DNA of 64,000 nt. Source: Azospirillum picis. GTDB lineage: Bacteria > Pseudomonadota > Alphaproteobacteria > Azospirillales > Azospirillaceae. A model generated the notes under the pieces. That model was not told the origin of the DNA. It ran no database searches and saw only the letters and a list, made by a program, of their open reading frames with translations. The DNA lies in assembly GCF_017876115.1 (NCBI RefSeq), contig NZ_JAGINO010000025.1, forward strand, positions 1 to 64,000, written 5' to 3'. Position numbers and translations under genes: made by a program. Shown in pieces: positions 58,807 through 64,000 of the stretch (positions are counted from its first letter, which is position 1; each line of letters begins with the position of its first letter).

Positions 58807-59423
58807 CGGACCTCACAGGGCTGGGAATCGGGCGCGGCGGCTGCGAGGATGAAGATCACCTCGGCGAAGTGCTTTGCGTCCGCGTGGCGGTATTCGAGGC
58901 GAGGGTCCGCAGCGATGGCCTCGGCGCGCGGGACCTTGCGGACCTGCACGAGGGTGCCCTCGAAGTGCGGATGGCCAGGCCCCCGGGCGTGAGGGTTGCG
59001 GATCAGCACCCGTCGGCCCTCAGGGCAGGCGCGGCGCGAGTAGCGCAGGGCGTGCGGGTAGCGCAGGACCCGACATCCGCTCTCGGCGATCTCCCGCAGC
59101 TCGCCGGGCGTGGCCTCCAGGTGGAGCACGCCCCAGTCGGCGTCCGGGTTGTGCCGGCGGAGCACGTCCGTGACCTTGTTGGTGACCATCTTGATCACCT
59201 CGGGCAGCAGGGCGGACTTGTGATAGCCGGCCCGGTGGCCCAGGACGTCCGTCAGGTGGGCAGCCCACACCATGCGCGATTCGTCCGGCTCGCGCTTAAG
59301 CGTGCCGATCGGCATGCCGTCCAGCGTGATGGTGTCGGAGGCGGCGGAGATGCACAGGCGCGCTGCGGTCGTCTTGTAGTTGATGACCGGGCGCGCGGCC
59401 TGGGTGGCGGGAGCGCCGATCAC
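58803..59423 (-). CDS. Hypothetical early protein, 206 aa
   Basis: GTG 59423 overlaps the preceding stop (GTGA) and has GGAGG upstream; ATG 59459 is a possible longer start. It begins MIGAPATQAARPVINYKTTA and has CISAASDTITLDGMPIGTLK, WAAHLTDVLGHRAGYHKSAL and YPHALRYSRRACPEGRRVL. Function unknown. Confidence 0.6.
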   Translation of the reverse strand: MIGAPATQAARPVINYKTTAARLCISAASDTITLDGMPIGTLKREPDESRMVWAAHLTDVLGHRAGYHKSALLPEVIKMVTNKVTDVLRRHNPDADWGVLHLEATPGELREIAESGCRVLRYPHALRYSRRACPEGRRVLIRNPHARGPGHPHFEGTLVQVRKVPRAEAIAADPRLEYRHADAKHFAEVIFILAAAAPDSQPCEVR

Positions 59424-59776
59424 CGCTGCGCCTCCGTCTTCTGGAGGTGGCGCCGCCATGCCGGACTTGCGGCGGCGAACTCCTGGGCGAGGCCCCTCAT
59501 GCTGATCCGGTGGCGGGCCTCGAAAGCCGGCTCGCCAATGGCGTGCTGCTCCTGGTGGTGGTCGCGGCACAAGCTGATGGTCCAGTTGTCCGACGGCTTC
59601 AGGCCGGTGCCGCCATCGGTGCCGGTGCGGACATGGGCGACCTCAATGGGCATGCCCTTGCAGCCCGGGATAGAGCACTCATGCGACCGGATGAACGACA
59701 GGTGGGCGGGGCAGCGGGCGCGCTTTTGGCGGCCGGTATCGGCGGTCTCGCGCTTTCTGCGGGCGGGGAGAGCCAT
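59420..59776 (-). CDS. DUF968-like HNH-type nuclease, 118 aa
   Basis: The pattern CPAHLSFIRSHECSIPGCKG, then VAHVRTGTDGGTGLKPSDNW and ISLCRDHHQEQHAIGE matches the DUF968/HNHc phage family, with two Cys pairs and conserved His. These proteins are linked to recombination or DNA processing. It is an early operon gene. Confidence 0.8.
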   Translation of the reverse strand: MALPARRKRETADTGRQKRARCPAHLSFIRSHECSIPGCKGMPIEVAHVRTGTDGGTGLKPSDNWTISLCRDHHQEQHAIGEPAFEARHRISMRGLAQEFAAASPAWRRHLQKTEAQR

Positions 59777-60015
59777 GGCGGGCAATCTCTGCTTCGAGCG
59801 CCGCGCGATTTCGGAGAGCGGCTTGCCGGCGGGCTACTCCGTTTGAGTCTGGCGCCCGCAACGGCTTGTGGCCCCACCCAGCCGGCAGGCATGGGTCAGG
59901 GGCTTGGAAAGGTACCGCCGGGCCGGGGGATGGCCCGGCGGCCAAGTCGGAGGAAGTGCCGAGCGCGGAACTGGGTGCTCCCGGCATCAGGACGCGGCGC
60001 TCGCCGCGAAGCTGG
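59777..60015. other. Gap with no convincing gene
   Basis: These 239 bp contain only weak frames. A minus-strand frame including VARRQAALRNRAALEAEI looks protein-like but lacks a good start and runs into the HNH gene as shadow sequence. Confidence 0.4.
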
Positions 60016-60399
60016 TCAGTGGTTGGTCAGCTCTCCAATCCGGCCGGCTGCCCACAACCAGGCAGCGGCCGGGGTAGCGAAGTGCTGGGCGGACGCTTCC
60101 AAAGCGAGCGTACCAGCGACGTCGTCAGGAACGCTGTCGATGCCGTGGCAACGGCCACTGGCACATACGATGGCCACCGCCACTCGGCCGGCCTGGGTGT
60201 CCCGCGCGATCCGGAGGGTTGCGGCGCCCATGGGGCGGATAAGGTGGTCGTTCATCGCCTGGTCCGAGGGGTTGTGCGCGGCGGAGAAGGCGGCGCACAT
60301 GCTGGCGAGGCCGTTTCCGTCTGCGGAATGGGCGAATAGAGCGAGACGCAGCAACTGTGTTGCGTCATTGGGATGATTATTCAGTCGATTGCGACTCAT
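60016..60399 (-). CDS. Hypothetical protein, 127 aa
   Basis: It begins MSRNRLNNHPNDATQLLRLA and is helical with several Cys (MCAAFSAAHNPSDQAMNDHL; VAIVCASGRCHG). It lies between AlpA and the rest of the early operon, an early regulatory position. Family unknown. Confidence 0.6.
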   Translation of the reverse strand: MSRNRLNNHPNDATQLLRLALFAHSADGNGLASMCAAFSAAHNPSDQAMNDHLIRPMGAATLRIARDTQAGRVAVAIVCASGRCHGIDSVPDDVAGTLALEASAQHFATPAAAWLWAAGRIGELTNH

Positions 60400-60445
60400 G
60401 TGGTCACCTCGAACATTGATGTTGATTTATCGATGTGCTCGGCAC

Positions 60446-60739
60446 TCACTGAGTTGCGTTGATTTGACCTTCTGTCCGCTTCTTGGCGCTCGCCCTCGCT
60501 CGAGCTTCCGCAAGACTCCGGCCGATCTCCTTGTTTTTGGTGGCAACCTCCTCGCGGCTGTCCATCTTGCGCCGCAGCCAATCCTCAATCTCGGACTCAA
60601 CCCAGGCGACGGCCCGTGCGCCGATCTGAACGCGTTTCGGAAACCGTCCGCCACGTTCCAGCCGGTCGATGTGGACGCGGGTGTAGCCGACGCGGGCCTG
60701 CACATCAGGGAAGCGCAGTAGTTTCGTGGGCACCGACAT
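60446..60739 (-). CDS. AlpA-like excisionase/regulator, 97 aa
   Basis: The helix-turn-helix (FPDVQARVGYTRVHIDRLER, then GGRFPKRVQIGARAVAWVES and EIEDWLRRK) matches the AlpA/Phage_AlpA family. It has a Lys/Arg-rich tail. It is the first minus-strand early gene and is placed about 0.8 kb from attR. Such proteins act as excisionases (Xis) or activators of int. Confidence 0.85.
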   Translation of the reverse strand: MSVPTKLLRFPDVQARVGYTRVHIDRLERGGRFPKRVQIGARAVAWVESEIEDWLRRKMDSREEVATKNKEIGRSLAEARARASAKKRTEGQINATQ

Positions 60740-60792
60740 TCCTCACCCCTCAATCGGTCTGCGGCGGGGCAATCAGCGCCGCACCGTCATGC

Positions 60793-60863
60793 TTTGTTTT
60801 AACAGGTTGAAACAAAACCAGCGGGCAGGCAAGGGAATTTGTTTGGTTTTATCGTGACAAAAC
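60793..60863. promoter_or_regulatory. Divergent early control region with inverted repeats
   Basis: The first repeat is TTTGTTT (60793-60799) and AAACAAA (60810-60816). The second is GTTTT (60846-60850) and AAAAC (60859-60863). These AT-rich elements lie between the AlpA gene (minus) and the 181-aa gene (plus) and are candidate operators. I do not see a clear -35/-10 pair on either strand. Confidence 0.45.
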
Positions 60864-60923
60864 GAAATTTCTATGAAATGTTATGTGCGGTTATGTCTGG
60901 TTATATCCGACAGGAACGCACCA

Positions 60924-61469
60924 ATGATCTCTACGTCCCGCGCTGTAGAAATTCTGAAAAAGACGACGCATGTGCCAGAGCCGCAAATCCGCGGAATGGC
61001 CAGGAGGTTGATCGATGAAGGATTTCTTCCGAAGAGCCGAGGTCGTCGGGTCGCTGAGATGGATGTCGAGCAGTTTGCTCTATTGCTAATTGCCGTCCAT
61101 GTGACAACTCCGAAGAAAGGCGCTTGCGAAATCGCTCAGTCGTACTTCGATCTTGAAGGGTATTATCCGGGTGCGGCGCCATTTCGCACGGCAGGGAAGC
61201 ACATCGCGGCTGCGTTGCGGGCCTACATAGAGAATGGCGAAACAGCAGTGGCGCACGGCCTATGGGGGAGCATCAGCGTGATGGTTATGCTGGCTCACCC
61301 TTATGTCACCGTCACGTCGCTACGCGAGGTTGCCAAGACAGAGTACGGCCGCCGGTCAACGGACGAGAAACCCAAAACTTACGTCGAATTTCCGGCGGGG
61401 ACGTTCGCGCGAATTGCCCAGCTCTGGCATTTGCCCGCAGCGCCAGGGGGCGGGGAGGGCGAAAAGTAA
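60924..61469 (+). CDS. Candidate phage repressor or regulator, 181 aa
   Basis: ATG 60924 follows AGGA. The N-terminal half (MISTSRAVEILKKTTHVPEP, then QIRGMARRLIDEGFLPKSRG) resembles a winged helix or HTH. The middle is hydrophobic-helical (EQFALLLIAVHVTT) and the C-terminus unremarkable. It is the only plus-strand gene at this end, divergent from the early operon, which is the usual place of a repressor. The family is not recognised, so the role is inferred. Confidence 0.65.
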   Translation: MISTSRAVEILKKTTHVPEPQIRGMARRLIDEGFLPKSRGRRVAEMDVEQFALLLIAVHVTTPKKGACEIAQSYFDLEGYYPGAAPFRTAGKHIAAALRAYIENGETAVAHGLWGSISVMVMLAHPYVTVTSLREVAKTEYGRRSTDEKPKTYVEFPAGTFARIAQLWHLPAAPGGGEGEK

Positions 61470-61475
61470 AGCCTT

Positions 61476-61501
61476 GTGCCCTGTGCCCCAAAGCGTGCCC
61501 C
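61476..61501. promoter_or_regulatory. Probable integrase arm-type sites, right side
   Basis: GTGCCC (61476-61481), GTGCCCC (61483-61489) and GTGCCCC (61495-61501) lie between the regulator and attR. They match the heptamers near attL. Confidence 0.55.
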
Positions 61502-61559
61502 ATAAAGCAAACAGACCGCTTGAGCGGCCCTACGTAAGCCTTGAAATCCTTGAGGGGAT

Positions 61560-61607
61560 TGGTGATCCGGGTGGGATTCGAACCCACGGCCACATGATTA
61601 AAAGTCA
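61560..61607. repeat. attR: 48-bp repeat
   Basis: It is identical to 1193-1240. It supplies the 3' 48 bases of the intact tRNA-Lys, so the phage attP carried this tRNA segment and integration keeps the tRNA functional. Confidence 0.95.
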
Positions 61608-61635
61608 CGTGCTCTACCGACTGAGCTACCGGATC
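61560..61635 (-). tRNA. tRNA-Lys(UUU)
   Basis: It is 76 nt including an encoded CCA. Acceptor stem GATCCGG pairs with CCGGATC, the D arm has AGCTCAGTCGGTAGAGC, the anticodon loop is CTTTTAA (anticodon UUU) and the T arm holds GGTTCGAATCC. It reads toward the prophage and is the attachment gene. Confidence 0.97.
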
Positions 61636-61728
61636 ATCCTGCATGGCGGTGGAGGAACTGTCCCCGCCGAAGGTGGGCGCACCATAGAAAGACACGACCC
61701 AAAGGTCAACAATGGGCTTGAAGGGAAA

Positions 61729-61745
61729 GGCGGAAAATTGCCGCC
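61729..61745 (-). terminator. Probable coaD terminator
   Basis: On the minus strand GGCGG-caattt-tCCGCC is followed by TTTCCCTT. It lies about 70 bp downstream of the coaD stop. The gap 61636-61817 otherwise holds the tRNA promoter region, with no gene. Confidence 0.5.
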
Positions 61746-61817
61746 CTTCATTCCTCAAGCCCACGGTGCAGGACCCATGATGACCAAGCCGTCATGCCGG
61801 GCCCGCCGGCATGCCGA

Positions 61818-62381
61818 TCAGGTCTGGTTGGTCGTCGGGGCGGTGCCGTTGCCGGCCTCCAGCGCGAAGCGTTCCGCCAGGCGCTGCGCGACACGGGCGG
61901 AGACGAAGTGACGGATATCGCCGCCGAGCCGCCCGATTTCCTTCACGAAGCGCGACGAGATGAACTGATGCTTTTCCGAAGACATCAGGAAGATCGTCTC
62001 GACCTTCGGATTCAGCCGCGCGTTCATTCCGGCCATCTGGAATTCATATTCGAAATCCGAGACGGCGCGCAGTCCGCGGATGATGACGCTCGCGTTCATC
62101 TCCACGGCGAAATGCATCAGCAGGTTGTCGAACGCCCGAACCTCGATGCTGGCTCCGGTCTCGTTCAACGCGGCGACGTCCTCACGCACCATGCCGACCC
62201 GCTCGTCCGTCGAATAGAGCGGGCCTTTGCCGGCGTTCCGTGCAACGCCGATGATCAGGTGGTCGACCTGGCGGGCGGCACGCTGGATGATGTCCATGTG
62301 ACCGTTGGTGATCGGATCGAAGGTGCCGGGATAGACACCGATTCGACGACCCTTGCTGGTTTCGGTCTGGCTGGTCGCCAT
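61818..62381 (-). CDS. coaD: Phosphopantetheine adenylyltransferase
   Basis: It catalyses the fourth step of coenzyme A synthesis, 4'-phosphopantetheine plus ATP to dephospho-CoA. The nucleotidyltransferase signature GVYPGTFDPITNGHMDIIQR carries the T/HxGH motif. SVIIRGLRAVSDFEYEFQMA and the C-terminal SSRFVKEIGRLGGDI are typical. It has 187 residues, including an unusually long N- and C-terminal extension of a few residues each. It follows gyrA on the same strand by 26 bp and is probably cotranscribed. Confidence 0.97.
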   Translation of the reverse strand: MATSQTETSKGRRIGVYPGTFDPITNGHMDIIQRAARQVDHLIIGVARNAGKGPLYSTDERVGMVREDVAALNETGASIEVRAFDNLLMHFAVEMNASVIIRGLRAVSDFEYEFQMAGMNARLNPKVETIFLMSSEKHQFISSRFVKEIGRLGGDIRHFVSARVAQRLAERFALEAGNGTAPTTNQT

Positions 62382-62407
62382 GAAGGTTCCCCCCTTACAC
62401 CCTTCCG

Positions 62408-64000
62408 TTAGTCGTTCGGCGACGCGGCGTTTCCGGCATCTCCGCCGGTTTCGACCTGGCCGCCGTTCTCACCGCTTTCGCCGCCGTTCGCATCGCCGCC
62501 ATTGCCATCAATGGGGCTGTCGCCGGTCTCGCCGTCTTCCTCGGCGATGGTGGCGACGGACACCACGCGCTCGTCCGCCCCCACGCGGAACAGCGTGACG
62601 CCCAGCGTCTTGCGGCCGGCCACCCGCACGTCGTGCAGCGGCATGCGGATCACCTGCCCGCCGTTGGTGACCATCATCACCTGATGGTTCGCCTCGACCG
62701 GGAAGGTGGCGACGATCGAGCCGTTGCGGTCGCCCATCTCCATGTTCCAGATGCCCTGGCCGCCGCGGCCGGTCACCCGGTATTCGTAGGACGAGCTGCG
62801 CTTGCCGTATCCCTTGTCGGAGACGGTGAGGATGTACTGCTCGAGCCGCTTCAGTTCCTCGTAGCGTTCCGGTGGCAGCGTGACGGTTTCGGCGGAGACC
62901 TCGTCGGCTTCCGGGGCCGCCTCGCCCACCATCTCCAACCCTTCGTCGCGCTTCATCTTGAAGAAGGCGGCGCGCTCCTCGGCGGTGGCGTCGACATGGG
63001 TCAGGATCGACATCGAAACCACCTCGTCGCCATCGGCCAGCCTGATGCCGCGCACGCCGGTGGAAGTGCGGCCGGCGAAGACGCGCACGTCGTCCACGGC
63101 GAAGCGGATGCATTTGCCGCCGCGGGTCGCCAGCAGGATGTCGTCGGTCTCCGAACAGGTGTGGACGCCGATCAGCCGCTCGCCTTCCTCTTCCAGCTTC
63201 ATGGCGATCAGGCCGTTGGAGCGGATGTTGGCGAAGTCCGACATGCGGTTGCGGCGGACGTTGCCGCGCGACGTCGCGAAGACGACGTGCAGGTCGGCCC
63301 AGGCCGCTTCGTCCTCCGGCAGCGGCAGCACGGTGGTGATGGTTTCCCCGTCGATCAGCGGCAGCAGGTTGACGAAGGCCTTGCCGCGGGCCTGCGGATT
63401 GCCAAGCGGCAGGCGGTAGACCTTCAGCTTGTACACCATGCCGCGGTTGGAGAAGAGCAGCAGCGGCGTGTGGGTGTTTGCGACGAACAGGTCGCTGACC
63501 GCGTCCTCCGCCTTCATCGACATGCCGGACCGGCCCTTGCCGCCGCGCTTCTGTGCCCGGTAGGTCGACAGCGGGACCCGCTTGACGTAGCCGGACTGGC
63601 TGACGGTGACGACCATCTCCTCTCGCTGGATCAGGTCCTCGATGTCGGCCTCGAATTCCAGGTCCTGGATCTCGGTGCGGCGCGGGGTGCCGAACCGCTC
63701 CTTCATCTCCACCAGCTCGTCGCGCAGGATCCCCATCAGCTTCGGCCGGTTGGCGAGCGTGGCGAGGAAATCGGCGATCTGGTCGGTGACGTCGGTCAGC
63801 TCGGCGCCGATCTTGTCGCGTTCCAGCCCGGTCAGGCGGTGAAGGCGCAGATCCAGGATGGCGCGGGCCTGGACCTCCGACAGGCGGTAGGTGCCTTGCT
63901 CGCTGACGCCGCGGCCGGGTTCGTCGATCAGTTCTATCAGCGGGCCGACGTCATGAACCGGCCATTCGCGGTTCATCATCTCCTCGCGCGCCCAGACGGG
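62408..64000 (-). CDS. gyrA: DNA gyrase subunit A, C-terminal part (runs off the window)
   Basis: The visible 530 residues hold the end of the tower and coiled-coil region (SEVQARAILDLRLHRLTGLE) and the beta-pinwheel C-terminal domain with the GyrA box in AQKRGGKGRSG. The pinwheel wraps DNA to give negative supercoiling. The C-terminus ends in an acidic Gly/Asp/Glu-rich tail (GGDANGGESGENGGQV). The active-site Tyr lies beyond the right edge. This is a host gene. Confidence 0.97.
   Translation of the reverse strand, partial: PVWAREEMMNREWPVHDVGPLIELIDEPGRGVSEQGTYRLSEVQARAILDLRLHRLTGLERDKIGAELTDVTDQIADFLATLANRPKLMGILRDELVEMKERFGTPRRTEIQDLEFEADIEDLIQREEMVVTVSQSGYVKRVPLSTYRAQKRGGKGRSGMSMKAEDAVSDLFVANTHTPLLLFSNRGMVYKLKVYRLPLGNPQARGKAFVNLLPLIDGETITTVLPLPEDEAAWADLHVVFATSRGNVRRNRMSDFANIRSNGLIAMKLEEEGERLIGVHTCSETDDILLATRGGKCIRFAVDDVRVFAGRTSTGVRGIRLADGDEVVSMSILTHVDATAEERAAFFKMKRDEGLEMVGEAAPEADEVSAETVTLPPERYEELKRLEQYILTVSDKGYGKRSSSYEYRVTGRGGQGIWNMEMGDRNGSIVATFPVEANHQVMMVTNGGQVIRMPLHDVRVAGRKTLGVTLFRVGADERVVSVATIAEEDGETGDSPIDGNGGDANGGESGENGGQVETGGDAGNAASPND

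Larger units (their letters stand above)
1193..61607. mobile_element. Integrated temperate siphovirus (prophage), about 60.4 kb
   Basis: The element is bounded by an identical 48-bp direct repeat, starts with a tyrosine integrase and ends with an AlpA-like gene and a divergent regulator. In between lies a complete set of siphovirus genes: terminase, portal, protease, capsid, connectors, tail tube, tape measure, tail tip, endolysin. No essential structural gene appears broken. The one clear lesion is a homopolymer frameshift in the PAPS-reductase-like gene near 52612. It is probably inducible, although only experiment can show that. Confidence 0.95.

Overview
The window is a temperate-phage genome of about 60.4 kb integrated into the 3' end of a tRNA-Lys(UUU) gene of a high-GC alphaproteobacterium. 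The host genes left at the edges are a chemotaxis receptor (left) and coaD and gyrA (right). GC content, phage gene families and the gyrA-coaD pairing suggest an Azospirillum-like member of the Rhodospirillales; this is inference from gene content, not a search. The prophage is bounded by a 48-bp direct repeat (1193-1240 and 61560-61607). The right copy completes the functional tRNA and the left copy is the displaced 3' tRNA fragment.

Layout. 1-819: host MCP on the minus strand. 1193-10368: phage left arm, with a P4-type tyrosine integrase, a possible structured RNA, a divergent HTH repressor and periplasmic solute-binding protein pair separated by palindromic operators, a plus-strand run of small unrecognised genes (4417-8718), and small membrane proteins. 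10475-41636: late operon, all minus strand. Read in the transcribed direction it runs: holin-like genes, HNH endonuclease, terS, terL, portal, S49 protease, major capsid protein, connectors, tail terminator, Acb2-type anti-CBASS protein, tail tube, lambda-like G/GT tail chaperones with a -1 frameshift site, a 2534-aa tape measure protein with a lytic transglycosylase domain, tail-tip proteins, a 1085-aa fibre, two polyglycine adhesin-like proteins, and a GH108 endolysin. The virion is therefore a siphovirus with a long tail. 41759-60739: early/replication operon, also minus strand, led by an AlpA-like excisionase. It holds a MazG-like NTPase, a sliding clamp with an extra N-terminal domain, a C5 DNA methyltransferase with seven internal repeats, a frameshifted PAPS-reductase-like protein, an SNF2-type helicase, a DUF1643 protein, a radical SAM protein, a Bro-N/KilAC antirepressor, a winged-helix/N-methyltransferase fusion, a PD-(D/E)XK nuclease, a GapR-like protein, a DUF1376 replication initiator carrying an iteron-like array, and finally a NusG/RfaH-like protein. 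60924-61469: a plus-strand gene divergent from the early operon, a candidate repressor.

How it fits together. The two minus-strand operons probably fire in sequence. The NusG-like gene is last in the early block, and a hairpin-rich gap separates it from the lysis/packaging genes, which suggests a processive antitermination switch. The early operon combines replication (initiator, clamp, helicase, GapR) with DNA chemistry (two methyltransferases, radical SAM, ATP-pyrophosphatase family), so the phage may modify its DNA beyond simple methylation. Acb2 adds counter-defence. The main open questions are the chemistry of the early modification genes, the repeat-rich methyltransferase, the clamp fusion and the NusG-like switch.
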